From positions 1 through 20,238 of the forward strand of contig JACQRB010000049.1 of assembly GCA_016206685.1 (NCBI GenBank): 20,238 nt of DNA. Direction: 5' to 3'. Position numbers and translations under genes: made by a program. Origin of the DNA: Candidatus Omnitrophota bacterium (GTDB taxonomy: Bacteria; Omnitrophota; Gorgyraeia; Aquiviventales; Aquiviventaceae). The first letter of the stretch is position 1. Each line of letters opens with the position of its first letter. Positions 6,051 to 14,279 of this stretch are shown here, piece by piece. The notes below the pieces were generated by a model that was not told where the DNA came from, made no database searches, and worked only from the letters and a program-made list of their open reading frames with translations.

Positions 6051-9000
6051 TCACTTCTTGTGATCGCGGAGGACGGCGTGCGCAGCGGCCAACCGGGCGA
6101 CCGGCACCCGGTAGGGCGAGCACGAGACGTAATCCAGCCCCGCGCGGTGGCAGAACTCGATGGACGAGGGCTCCCCGCCGTGCTCGCCGCAGATGCCGAC
6201 CTTGAGGGCTTTGCGCGCGCTGCGCCCTTTCTCGACGGCAAGGCGGATGAGCGAGCCCACCCCGACCTGGTCCAACTTGACGAAAGGATCCACCTCGAGA
6301 ATCCCGGCGTCGAGATAGTGCGGGAGGAACTTCCCGATGTCGTCGCGGGAGAAGCCGAACGTCATCTGCGTCAGGTCATTGGTGCCGAAGCTGAAGAACT
6401 CCGCCTCTTTCGCAATGGTCTCCGCCACCAGGGCCGCGCGCGGCACCTCGATCATCGTCCCGACTGTATAGCTGACCGTCACCTTGTAGCGCCGCATGGT
6501 TTCCTGCGCCACCTGGTCAATGACCTGCTTGGTCACGTGAAACTCCTGCGAATGCCCGACGAGCGGCACCATCACTTCCGGCAGGACGTCCACCCCGGCC
6601 TTCACCAACTCGCAGGCCGCTTCGAAGATCGCCCGCGCCTGCATCTCGTTGATCTCCGGATACGTGATCCCCAGGCGGCAGCCGCGGTGACCCAGCATCG
6701 GGTTGACCTCCCGCAACCGCTCCACCGTATCCTGCAGCGCCCCCTCCGGAATGCCGAGCTGCTTGGACACCCGGCTGACATCGTCCGGCGTATGCGGGAG
6801 GAACTCGTGCAAGGGAGGATCGAGCAAGCGGATGGTGACCGGCAAGCCTTCCATCACCTTGAAGATCTCGATGAAGTCCTGCTTTTGAAACGGCAGGAGC
6901 TTGGCCAGGGCTTTCTTGCGGGCGGCGACGTCCTTGGCGACGATCATCTCGCGCACCGACGGCAGCCGCTCCTCGCCGAAGAACATGTGCTCGGTGCGGC
7001 ACAATCCGATGCCCTGCGCGCCGAACTCGCGCGCGACGCGGGCATCCTGCGGCGTGTCGCCGTTGGCCCGCACGCCGAGGCGCCGCACCCGATCGGCCCA
7101 GCCCAACACTTGCTTGAAGCTGCCCGTCAATTGCGGCTGCACCAGCGGAACCTGACCCGGCATCACTTCGCCGGTGGTGCCGTTGAGGCTGATGAAGTCG
7201 CCTTCCTTGATGACCGAACCTCCGACTTCAAAGCGACCCTCGTGTTCCCGCACCACGATCTCACTGCATCCGACGACGCAGCACTTCCCCATCCCTCGTC
7301 CCACCACCGCCGCGTGGGAGTTGGAGACGAGAACCGGGCTGTAGCGGTCGGTAAACGCCACGAAGTTCTTGTCGAGCTCATCCTCGGCCAACACCTCGAA
7401 GTTGTAGACATGTGCGGCAACGGCCCCGCGAACCTGCGTGACGCGCGCCATACGCAGATCGGAGTCGATCACGCGCTCAACCTCCCTCCTGATCCCCCGC
7501 GGACATCGTGGCAGCACCGCCTCCATAATCGACGCCCTACCGTAGAGCACGTTTCGCTCGATGGCAGACCCTAACCGCCCTTGGCGGTCTACCATCTTAA
7601 CGATATCGCGGAAGAGGGCTGAAGTGCTGAAATGTTTCGTGCCGTACTTCCGTTCCGGGACGCCGCCGTGGAGCCGATGTGCATACTCGAGGATATCGGC
7701 AAGCCGTTCCACGATCTGGACGTTCGCAATGGTGCGGTTCTGTGTGACCTGAGGAGCGATCCCAAGCCTGAGGCAGGCCACCACGACGCCCTGGAGCAGC
7801 GACTCCTTTCCGATGTAGAGGCCCAGGCGGCCGGCGCGGTACGTGCCGTCGCCGTCGGCCACGCCGGCCAGGAACCTCAGCAGACCAGGCTCATCCTGGC
7901 TCAGCACCCACGGGACCAGCGACGCGCTGATCTGTGCCAGCAGGTCAGCCGGTTCCCGTCGGAAGCAGATATAATCGTTCGCCGACCCAACGATCGCCCG
8001 CCCACGCAACACGCTCCTGTTGATCCGCTCGCGAGTGTACGCCATTGGGTAACCAAACGACTGCTCGAACGTCGCCTGGACCGCGGCGATCATTGCAGCC
8101 TTGCTTGCGACGGCTTTCTGCGTGAAGGTGACCGACCCCTTCGTCCCCCAGCGTCGAACGCACCCATCGGTGAGGATGGCGCCCACCAGGTACGGATCGA
8201 CCTCCGGCAACTCGGCCCTGCTGAGAGACTGCGGGATACGATCCACCAGGCAGAGGAAGTCGTGGTCGGTGAGGCACGCATCCAACCGTTTCTTGAGAAG
8301 CTGCCGCGCCTGGATCGTGATCATCTTGTGATCCATGGTCAGCTCAAGAGTATTCCCAGCCGCACGGCCGGTCTGCGAAACATCAATTTGGATCGCGTCC
8401 GTCCGTCGGCGGCCCGCGGCCATGACGCGGCGCCAACGACTCTGGAGCGTCCGATGGTCGAAGGCCAGGATGAACGGCTGCACCCCCTGTTCAATTGCGG
8501 TGAAGAGTTCCGCCGCACGGCAGAACCCCTCCGGGGTCAGCAGAAACGTCGATCCGCTGACACAGGTCATCCCGCCGCGCGCGGTGAGAATCCCCTGCGC
8601 GGCCGCCATGCCGGCGATGTCTTCCGGCGAGGTCTCCTCGCGAACGAGGATGACCCGCTCCCCGCTCTCTTCAGCCAGCTCCACCGCCCGATGCGCCGTG
8701 AACACGACGCGGCCCACAGCAGCCCCGGGTGAGGCGGGCAGCCCCTTGGCGATGACGTGCACGTCGGCCTTCGGATCAATCGTGGGATGGAGCAGTTGAT
8801 CAATGTGGCTCGGGGTGATGCGCAGGAGCGCCTCGTCCTTCGAGATCAATCCTTCCTTGACCAGTTGCGTCACAATCGTCACGGCCGCCAGCGCCGTGCG
8901 CTTGCCCGAGCGGCACTGCAGCATGTAGAGCCGGCCTTCCTCGACGGTGAACTCCAGGTCCTGAATGTCCCGGAAGGTGCGCTCCAGCTTGCGTCCCAGG

Positions 9001-9974
9001 CCCTCGAGCTGCCGGTAGAGCTTGGGAGAGGCGTGCTTGAGCCGGTCGATCGGCAGCGGCGTGCGGATGCCGGCGACCACATCTTCCCCCTGGGCGTTCA
9101 CGAGGTACTCGCCGTAGAAGCGGTTCTCGCCGGTGGACGGGTTGCGCGTGAAGCACACGCCGGTCATGGAGCGTTGGCCCATGTTGCCGAAGACCATGGA
9201 CTGCACGGTGACCGCCGTGCCCAGGCTGTCGGGGATCGCGTTGAGCTTGCGGTAGGTGATGGCGCGCTCGTTGTTCCAGGAGCTGAAGACGGCGTTGACC
9301 GCCAGGCGCAGCTGCTGCACGGGCTCTTCCGGGAAGGCCGTCCCGGCCTCCTGACGGATCAGCGCCTTGAACTCGGCCACCAATTCTTCGAGGGCTTCCG
9401 CCGGCAGCTCGCTGTCCTGGGCCACCCGGTGCTTCGCCTTCTTCGCGACGAGGATCCCTTCGAAGCGCTTGTGCTCCACCTCCAGGACCACGTTCCCGAA
9501 CATCTGGATGAAGCGGCGGTAGGCGTCGTAGGCAAAGCGGGGGTTGCTCGTTTTTGCCGCGAGGCCCTTGGCGGTCGCGTCATTCAGGCCGAGATTCAGG
9601 ATGGTGTCCATCATCCCCGGCATGGAGACCGCCGCGCCCGAGCGGACCGACACCAACAGCGGATTCTTCGGATCGCCGAAGCCTTTTTGGGTCACGCCCT
9701 CAAGCCAGCGGACTTTCTGCTGCAGCTCCTGCTCCAGGCCGTCCGGCCAGCGCTTGCCCAGGTCGTAGAATTTCAGACAGGCCTCCGTGGTGATCGTCAA
9801 TCCTGGCGGAACCGGGACCCCGAGGTTCGTCATCTCGGCCAGGTTGGCGCCCTTGCCGCCCAGGAGGCTCTTCATGCCGGCGCGCCCGTCGGCGTGGCCA
9901 TTGGCAAACCCGTAAATATATTTAACCTTCGAGGATGATCGAGTCTTTTTGGGGGCCTTGCTCTGAACTGCCAT
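6051..9974 (-). CDS. ppdK: Pyruvate, phosphate dikinase interrupted by an intein
   Basis: PPDK interconverts pyruvate + ATP + Pi and PEP + AMP + PPi. The precursor is about 1,307 residues; without the 415-residue intein it is about 892, close to the usual 870-900. N-terminal ATP-grasp domain: SLLGGKGANLAEM, VSVRSGAAVSMPGMMDT, GQRSMTGVCFTRNPSTG. Central swivel domain: GGMT before the intein and SHAAVVGRGMGK after it, including the phosphorylated His. C-terminal PEP/pyruvate barrel: GIGLCRTEHMFF, EVMVPLVG, SFGTNDLTQMTFG, and CGEHGG with the catalytic Cys. An in-frame ATG at 9995 would add 7 residues, but AAAGGAG lies between the two, favouring 9974 (spacing about 11 nt). The gene follows glyS closely and is directly followed by the sigma factor. 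The GGMTSHAA motif and C-terminus fit PPDK better than PEP synthase. Confidence 0.95.
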   Translation of the reverse strand: MAVQSKAPKKTRSSSKVKYIYGFANGHADGRAGMKSLLGGKGANLAEMTNLGVPVPPGLTITTEACLKFYDLGKRWPDGLEQELQQKVRWLEGVTQKGFGDPKNPLLVSVRSGAAVSMPGMMDTILNLGLNDATAKGLAAKTSNPRFAYDAYRRFIQMFGNVVLEVEHKRFEGILVAKKAKHRVAQDSELPAEALEELVAEFKALIRQEAGTAFPEEPVQQLRLAVNAVFSSWNNERAITYRKLNAIPDSLGTAVTVQSMVFGNMGQRSMTGVCFTRNPSTGENRFYGEYLVNAQGEDVVAGIRTPLPIDRLKHASPKLYRQLEGLGRKLERTFRDIQDLEFTVEEGRLYMLQCRSGKRTALAAVTIVTQLVKEGLISKDEALLRITPSHIDQLLHPTIDPKADVHVIAKGLPASPGAAVGRVVFTAHRAVELAEESGERVILVREETSPEDIAGMAAAQGILTARGGMTCVSGSTFLLTPEGFCRAAELFTAIEQGVQPFILAFDHRTLQSRWRRVMAAGRRRTDAIQIDVSQTGRAAGNTLELTMDHKMITIQARQLLKKRLDACLTDHDFLCLVDRIPQSLSRAELPEVDPYLVGAILTDGCVRRWGTKGSVTFTQKAVASKAAMIAAVQATFEQSFGYPMAYTRERINRSVLRGRAIVGSANDYICFRREPADLLAQISASLVPWVLSQDEPGLLRFLAGVADGDGTYRAGRLGLYIGKESLLQGVVVACLRLGIAPQVTQNRTIANVQIVERLADILEYAHRLHGGVPERKYGTKHFSTSALFRDIVKMVDRQGRLGSAIERNVLYGRASIMEAVLPRCPRGIRREVERVIDSDLRMARVTQVRGAVAAHVYNFEVLAEDELDKNFVAFTDRYSPVLVSNSHAAVVGRGMGKCCVVGCSEIVVREHEGRFEVGGSVIKEGDFISLNGTTGEVMPGQVPLVQPQLTGSFKQVLGWADRVRRLGVRANGDTPQDARVAREFGAQGIGLCRTEHMFFGEERLPSVREMIVAKDVAARKKALAKLLPFQKQDFIEIFKVMEGLPVTIRLLDPPLHEFLPHTPDDVSRVSKQLGIPEGALQDTVERLREVNPMLGHRGCRLGITYPEINEMQARAIFEAACELVKAGVDVLPEVMVPLVGHSQEFHVTKQVIDQVAQETMRRYKVTVSYTVGTMIEVPRAALVAETIAKEAEFFSFGTNDLTQMTFGFSRDDIGKFLPHYLDAGILEVDPFVKLDQVGVGSLIRLAVEKGRSARKALKVGICGEHGGEPSSIEFCHRAGLDYVSCSPYRVPVARLAAAHAVLRDHKK
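7320..8564 (-). mobile_element. LAGLIDADG intein in PPDK (415 residues)
   Basis: The protein-splicing element lies between Thr of GGMT and Ser of SHAAVV. It starts with Cys (block A: CVSGSTFLLTPEG) and has block B around residues 71-80 with T76 and H79 (TMDHK). It carries two homing-endonuclease motifs with acidic residues, LVGAILTDG (126-134) and LAGVADGDG (232-240), then block F VYNFEV near 386 and block G VLVSN ending in Asn415, with Ser as the +1 residue. Both ends and the reading frame are continuous with the extein. The penultimate residue is Ser instead of the usual His. One hand-counted 60-nt stretch (7681-7740) is 57% GC, against an estimated 65% in the PPDK flank. Splicing and nuclease activity are inferred from motifs only. 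Confidence 0.93.
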
Positions 9975-10013
9975 GACTGCACTAACTCCTTTCATGAGAT
10001 GGCGGCGAAATGG

Positions 10014-12164
10014 CTATAACGTCTGGCGGGGTTGGAGGATCGCCAGCTTGGAGAGGTCCGCGATGCGGTCAGTATACAACACGTTGATGGCTTTCATCAA
10101 CGCCAGCCGGTTCTGCCGGAGCGCTTCATCCGGCACGTTGACCATGACCTTGTCGAAAAACTCATGGAGCGGCGTGTAAAACGTCTCGGCGAAGAGCGTC
10201 GTCGCGTCGTCATACGATCTCCGCTCGACCAACCGAGCGAACTCATCCTTCTTGGACTCGTAGAGCGCATACAGCTGCTGCTCGAGCGGCTCTTGGAGCC
10301 GCGCGCGATCGACGTCGGCCTGCTGCGGCGTCGTCCCTTTGAGGATGTTGGCCGTGCGCTCAACGACCTTGGCGGCTTTAATCAGCGCACGGTTACCATC
10401 AAGGCTGGTGAGGTTAACGATGCGGTCCATCGCGTCCCTGAGATCGTCAGGTTGACTCGCGCGTACGGCGTCGATTAGGTCCCGTGACGGCACTGGTCTA
10501 GGCCACTCGAAGGTGTAGAGGCGTTCGAGGAGATAGGTTCTGATCCGTTCAGCGATGTGTGCTTTGCCATGAGCAAAACGGATAGCGGCAACTTGCCAAG
10601 GTTCGAAGAGGCACGCAAAAGGAAGAGCGCGACGAGCCAGCCAGACGACTTCAACAATCCCCTGTGCAGCCCGACGTAGGCCGAACGGATCTTGATCGCC
10701 GGTCGGTTCGATACCGATACTGAAATAGCCGGCAAGCGTATCGTATTTGTCTAGGATAGACAGTGCTTGTCCGAGAAGTGTCTTGGGGTGGCGGCCCGCC
10801 AGTGGCAGGTAATGCTCTTCAATCGCCTCAGCCACTTCTTGGGGTTCTCTGTCGAGCAGCGCGTAGTGCTTCCCCATTACTCCCTGGAGGGTGGGGAATT
10901 CTTTTACCATGGTTGTTACTAAGTCACATTTTGCGAGTGCGCAAGAACGTTCTAGCGAATGCCGTTCTGTTGACGAAAATTTCCACGCCTGCGCAATCTG
11001 TGGGATCATGTGCACCATTCGTCCCACCTTATCAGCCATCGAACCAAGTTTTTCGTGGAACATAACTCCACTAAGATCTGCAGACTCCAGAGGTCGCTTC
11101 CGATCCTGCTCAAGAAACAACAGGCTGTCGGCGAGGCGGGCGTTGAGGATGAACTCGAACGTCCGGCGCACGTCGTTGAGCTTGCGGGGCTTGCCGTCCA
11201 GGATCGCCACGAACTTCGGCAGCAGTGTTCCGGAGCGGGACTGAATGGCAAAGACGCGCTGGTATTTGGCCATGCTCGCCAGCAGCACCTCGCGCGGCAG
11301 CCTCAGGTATTTCTTGTCGAATTGCCCCACCAGCGCCACCGGCTGCTCGACCAGGGCGTTGACTTCATCCAGCAATCCGTGGCTGACCATTTCCGCAGCC
11401 GGCACACCCGCGTGTTGCTTGGCGAGCGTCTTCACCGACTGATCGATGCGCGCCTTGCGCTGACCCGGATCCACCATGACCCCGGCCCGCTTCAGGATTG
11501 TAAAATACTGCGCCGGGCTCGCGACGGACACCGCCCGCGGCCGCGTGGGCCCGCCCACCCACGTCGTTCGTCCGCTCGTCAGCCGGCCGAGGCACACCGG
11601 CACCACCCGGCTGCCGTAGAGGACCACGTGCCAGCGGATGGGCCGGGCAAACCGCAGGTCGCTCTCATCCCAGCGCATGGTCTTGGGGAATCTGAGCCGC
11701 GTCACGAGCTGCGCCGTCAACTGAGGCAACACGGTGACGGTCGGGACCTGTCTGGCCGGTTTGAGGAGATAGACATAGGCGCCCCGCCCGGTCTCCACGA
11801 GCTTCGTCTGGGCCAGCGTGCCTGCGCGGGCTTTCAGGAATCCCAGGAGGGCCTGGGTCGGTTTGCCGGCGGCGTCGAACGAGGCCTGCTTTGAAGGGCC
11901 GCGGATTTCTTCGGGAGGATTGTGCTGCGTCGAGGCCAGCTCGCGCACCCACAGCACCAGCCGACGCGGCGTACCGAACGCTTCGACCGCCTTGAAGTCA
12001 AGATGCGCCTCACGCAAGCACCGCTCAGCATCCTCCCGAAGCTGCACGATCGCTCCGTCCAGATAGGCCGCGGGAATTTCTTCCGTCCCGATCTCAAAGA
12101 GCAGATCCGCTGCGCGGAGTTTCGAGTTTCGGGTTTCGGGTTTTGAGTGTTTACGTTTTGGCAT
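10014..12164 (-). CDS. glyS: Glycyl-tRNA synthetase beta subunit
   Basis: Beta subunit of the bacterial alpha2beta2 GlyRS, which recognises tRNA-Gly; with GlyQ it charges tRNA-Gly. The protein has 716 residues, near the usual 690-700. It has the family opening LLFEIGTEEIPAAY (about 21-34), ETGRGAYVYL, FPKTMRW, FARPIRWHV, REVLLASMAKYQRVFAI, FHEKLGSMADKVGRM, ALAKCDLVTTMVKEFPTLQGVMG and DPFGLRRAAQGIVEV, with a helical tRNA-binding C-terminus. About 20 residues before the conserved opening come from a 7-nt tandem repeat, so the N-terminus is extended compared with relatives. The ATG at 12164 overlaps the end of glyQ by 14 nt. Part of the middle of the gene (about 10860-11100) is near 49% GC, well below its flanks. 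Confidence 0.97.
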   Translation of the reverse strand: MPKRKHSKPETRNSKLRAADLLFEIGTEEIPAAYLDGAIVQLREDAERCLREAHLDFKAVEAFGTPRRLVLWVRELASTQHNPPEEIRGPSKQASFDAAGKPTQALLGFLKARAGTLAQTKLVETGRGAYVYLLKPARQVPTVTVLPQLTAQLVTRLRFPKTMRWDESDLRFARPIRWHVVLYGSRVVPVCLGRLTSGRTTWVGGPTRPRAVSVASPAQYFTILKRAGVMVDPGQRKARIDQSVKTLAKQHAGVPAAEMVSHGLLDEVNALVEQPVALVGQFDKKYLRLPREVLLASMAKYQRVFAIQSRSGTLLPKFVAILDGKPRKLNDVRRTFEFILNARLADSLLFLEQDRKRPLESADLSGVMFHEKLGSMADKVGRMVHMIPQIAQAWKFSSTERHSLERSCALAKCDLVTTMVKEFPTLQGVMGKHYALLDREPQEVAEAIEEHYLPLAGRHPKTLLGQALSILDKYDTLAGYFSIGIEPTGDQDPFGLRRAAQGIVEVVWLARRALPFACLFEPWQVAAIRFAHGKAHIAERIRTYLLERLYTFEWPRPVPSRDLIDAVRASQPDDLRDAMDRIVNLTSLDGNRALIKAAKVVERTANILKGTTPQQADVDRARLQEPLEQQLYALYESKKDEFARLVERRSYDDATTLFAETFYTPLHEFFDKVMVNVPDEALRQNRLALMKAINVLYTDRIADLSKLAILQPRQTL
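12117..12143. repeat. 7-nt tandem repeat at the 5' end of glyS
   Basis: On the minus strand, AAACCCG twice followed by AAACTCG and AAACTC, almost four units in 27 nt, within the coding sequence for residues about 7-16 of GlyS. Confidence 0.85.
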
Positions 12165-13053
12165 CTAACTTCTGACGTCTGACTTCTGACGTCTGCTCAC
12201 CGGTCCTCTGCCGTTCCAGGTACAGCTCGGCGCAGCGCTTGGCCAGGGCGCGGATGCGCAGCACGAACCGCGGCCGGTCCGACTGGCTCACCGCGCCCCG
12301 CGCATCCAGCATGTTGAAGGTATGGCTGCATTTGAGCAGCTGCTCATACGCCGGAAGCACCAGCGGCGCCTCCAGGCTCAGCAGCCGCTTCGACTCCGCT
12401 TCATGGCGCTCGAACAACTGCTGGTAGAGCGCGATATCCGCCTGCTCGAAGTTATAGCGCGAGCCCTCGCGTTCCTGCGCCAGGTGCAGCGCGCCATAGG
12501 AGGTCCCGACGTTCCACGGCAGGCGGTAGACGTCGAGGATTCCCGAGGCGAACATCGCGATGCGCTCCAGGCCGTAGGTGATTTCACAGGAGATCACATC
12601 CAGGTCAATGCCGCCGACCTGCTGGAAATACGTAAACTGCGTCACCTCCAGGCTGTCCATCCACACTTCCCATCCCAGGCCCCAGGCCCCCAGCGTCGGC
12701 GATTCCCAGTCATCCTGCACGAAGCGGATGTCGTGGTCCTCCGGCGCGATGCCGCAGGCGCGCAGGCTCTCCAGGTACAGCGGCTGGACGTGCTCGGGCG
12801 CCGGCTTCAGGAGCACCTGGTACTGGTAATACCGCTGCATCCGCAGCGGATTCTCGGCGTAGCGCCCATCGGTGGGCCGGCGCGAGGGCTGCACATAGGC
12901 GACGCGCCAGGGATTGCCCCCTAACGCGCCGAAGAACGTGGCCGGATGGAACGTGCCGGCGCCCATTTCGACGTCGTAGGGCTGCATGACCAGACAGTCG
13001 CGCTGCTCCCAGAACGCATCGAGCGTGCGAATCAATTGTTGGAGGGTCTTCAT
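12151..13053 (-). CDS. glyQ: Glycyl-tRNA synthetase alpha subunit
   Basis: Catalytic alpha subunit of the heterotetrameric GlyRS, forming glycyl-adenylate. The protein has 300 residues, the usual size. Diagnostic stretches are QPYDVEMGAGTFHPATF, YVQPSRRPTDGRYAENP, LRMQRYYQYQVLLKPAP, DDWESPTLGAWGLGWEV, TQFTYFQQVGGI and EITYGLERIAMF. Near the C-terminus, SHTFNMLDARGAVS is followed by a basic helix. The last dozen residues (from about GEQTSEV) are encoded by a 14-nt tandem repeat and are unlikely to be ancestral. The ATG at 13053 overlaps the recO stop (ATGA). A longer in-frame start upstream would run inside recO and precede the conserved N-terminus by about 88 residues, so it is rejected. Confidence 0.97.
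   Translation of the reverse strand: MKTLQQLIRTLDAFWEQRDCLVMQPYDVEMGAGTFHPATFFGALGGNPWRVAYVQPSRRPTDGRYAENPLRMQRYYQYQVLLKPAPEHVQPLYLESLRACGIAPEDHDIRFVQDDWESPTLGAWGLGWEVWMDSLEVTQFTYFQQVGGIDLDVISCEITYGLERIAMFASGILDVYRLPWNVGTSYGALHLAQEREGSRYNFEQADIALYQQLFERHEAESKRLLSLEAPLVLPAYEQLLKCSHTFNMLDARGAVSQSDRPRFVLRIRALAKRCAELYLERQRTGEQTSEVRRQKLDAKT
12168..12195. repeat. 14-nt tandem repeat at the 3' end of glyQ
   Basis: Two exact copies of acttctgacgtctg (12168-12181 and 12182-12195), encoding the terminal residues of GlyQ just upstream of the glyS start. Confidence 0.9.
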
Positions 13054-13784
13054 CCGGACATCCGCATCGTCTTCAACGGCCGGTCGAGCTGCCACCGCAG
13101 GAACGCGTCCAGGCGCTGCCGGATCGCCTGCGCCTCCTCGGCCTCGAGGGCCAGCGGCTCCGGCGCCTGCGCGCAGGCCGAGAGCGCCTCCAGGAGCCGC
13201 GGCGCAATCGGTTCCGCGCCTGGGTCCTGATGGAGACAGCGCTCGCACAGCAGCCCCCCTTGGCGCGCGCTCCAGCAGGCGCGTTGTCCCTGAAGCGGCT
13301 GCGTGCAGCCGGTGCACTCGTCCAGCTGCGGATGAAACCCGGCCAGGCGAAGCAGCCGCAGCACGAAATGGATGCGCACCGCCGCCAGGCGCGTATCGCC
13401 GGAAGCCAGTCGCCTCAAGGTCTGTTTGAGCAGCTCGAAGATCGCGCCCTGCGGCTCATCCGATTCCACGATGACATCCGCCAACTCCGCGCAGGAGGCC
13501 GCCGTCTGCATCGCCGCCAAGTCGCGCGTCAGCGCCCCGAACGGCTCCAGCAGGTCGCACTGGCTGATCAGGTGCAGGGAGCTGGTGCGCGTGTCATAGA
13601 AGATGATGCGGTTGAGCGTCAGAGGTTCCATGGCGCTGCGATAGCGCGAGGGCTGGACGCCGCGCAGCCCCTTGATCAAGCCCTTGATCTTGCCGAAGCG
13701 GTCGGTGAGGCACGTCACCAGGACGCTGGTTTCCCGATAGGGATACTGGCGCAGGACGATCGCGTCAGCCGTGTGAATGCCCAT
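13050..13784 (-). CDS. recO: DNA repair protein RecO
   Basis: Recombination mediator that helps RecR load RecA on SSB-covered single-stranded DNA and anneals complementary strands. The 244-residue protein begins with the OB-fold typical of RecO (DAIVLRQYPYRETSVLVTCLTDRFGKIKGLIKG) and has a helical middle part. A zinc site is visible: C157-x2-C160 (CTGC) and C180-x2-C183 (CERC). The start is directly after the ybeY stop (TGA then ATG) with AGGGAG about 5 nt upstream, and the stop overlaps glyQ by 4 nt. It therefore sits in the middle of the long operon. Confidence 0.93.
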   Translation of the reverse strand: MGIHTADAIVLRQYPYRETSVLVTCLTDRFGKIKGLIKGLRGVQPSRYRSAMEPLTLNRIIFYDTRTSSLHLISQCDLLEPFGALTRDLAAMQTAASCAELADVIVESDEPQGAIFELLKQTLRRLASGDTRLAAVRIHFVLRLLRLAGFHPQLDECTGCTQPLQGQRACWSARQGGLLCERCLHQDPGAEPIAPRLLEALSACAQAPEPLALEAEEAQAIRQRLDAFLRWQLDRPLKTMRMSG

Positions 13785-14279
13785 TCACGCTCCCTGGCAT
13801 GACGCCAGCAACCGATCTTCCAAGGCCCGCATGCGGCGCCGCTGGGCCGTGGTCTGATCCTCGCGGCCCGTCCAATGCAGCAGGCCGTGGACGACGTAAC
13901 GGGCCAGCTCCTCGCGGTACCCAAGCCCGTGCCGCCGGGCGTATCGTTTCGCAACCGCGGGGGCGATCAGAATCTCTCCGGCGAGGGGCTCGCGGGAGTA
14001 GCGAAAGGTCAGGACGTCCGTCACTCCCCGATGCCGCAGGAAGCGCCAGTTGAGCCGCCGCATGGTCCGATCGTCAATGAAGGTCACCACCAGCTCCCCG
14101 CGCAACGCGACCCTCAGCCTGCGCGCCGCGCAGCGAGCGACGCGGGACAGCCACGCCACGGGCACGCGGTCACGGCGCTGCCGGTTGACCAGACGGAGCC
14201 CCGGCTTTGCCGTGGTTGTTCCGGTCCGCTTCGTCGTACGCCTTGATGATCTGCTGGACGAGCTCATGACGCACCACAT
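13785..14279 (-). CDS. ybeY: Endoribonuclease YbeY (rRNA maturation factor), start uncertain
   Basis: Single-strand-specific, metal-dependent RNase involved in 16S rRNA maturation and 70S quality control. The core is clear: ELVVTFIDDRTMRRLNWRFL, VTDVLTFRY, GEILIAP, then the metal site VVHGLLHWTGRED. The usual signature is H-x3-H-x5-H; here the third ligand position is Asp, as I recall from some YbeY groups such as Bacteroidetes. The conserved N-terminus should begin near LRLVNRQRR, but no ATG, GTG or TTG is there. The first in-frame ATGs are at 14279 and 14267, inside the phoH 3' end (overlap of about 100 nt), and would add a Ser/Arg/Thr-rich leader. A CTG at 14192 is the alternative and would give 135 residues. 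The stop is directly followed by the recO ATG. Confidence 0.88.
   Translation of the reverse strand: MWCVMSSSSRSSRRTTKRTGTTTAKPGLRLVNRQRRDRVPVAWLSRVARCAARRLRVALRGELVVTFIDDRTMRRLNWRFLRHRGVTDVLTFRYSREPLAGEILIAPAVAKRYARRHGLGYREELARYVVHGLLHWTGREDQTTAQRRRMRALEDRLLASCQGA

Noticed and set aside
5226..7574. Long plus-strand open frame of 782 codons opposite the sigma factor and ppdK
   Set aside because: It is antisense to two clearly conserved genes, rich in His/Arg/Leu as expected from the complementary frame of GC-rich coding DNA, and shows no recognisable domain or ribosome binding site.
7566..7590. Short inverted repeat accgcc/ggcggt inside the intein as a third coding palindrome
   Set aside because: Only 6 bp with a 3-nt loop, no flanking direct repeats and no evident interruption of a conserved region; likely chance.
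8757..9938. Plus-strand open frame of 393 codons opposite the N-terminal part of ppdK
   Set aside because: Same antisense artefact; the minus-strand frame is a conserved enzyme throughout.
13054..13317. Longer N-terminus for GlyQ
   Set aside because: It would overlap recO by 268 nt and add low-complexity Ala/Gly/Arg sequence before the conserved start.
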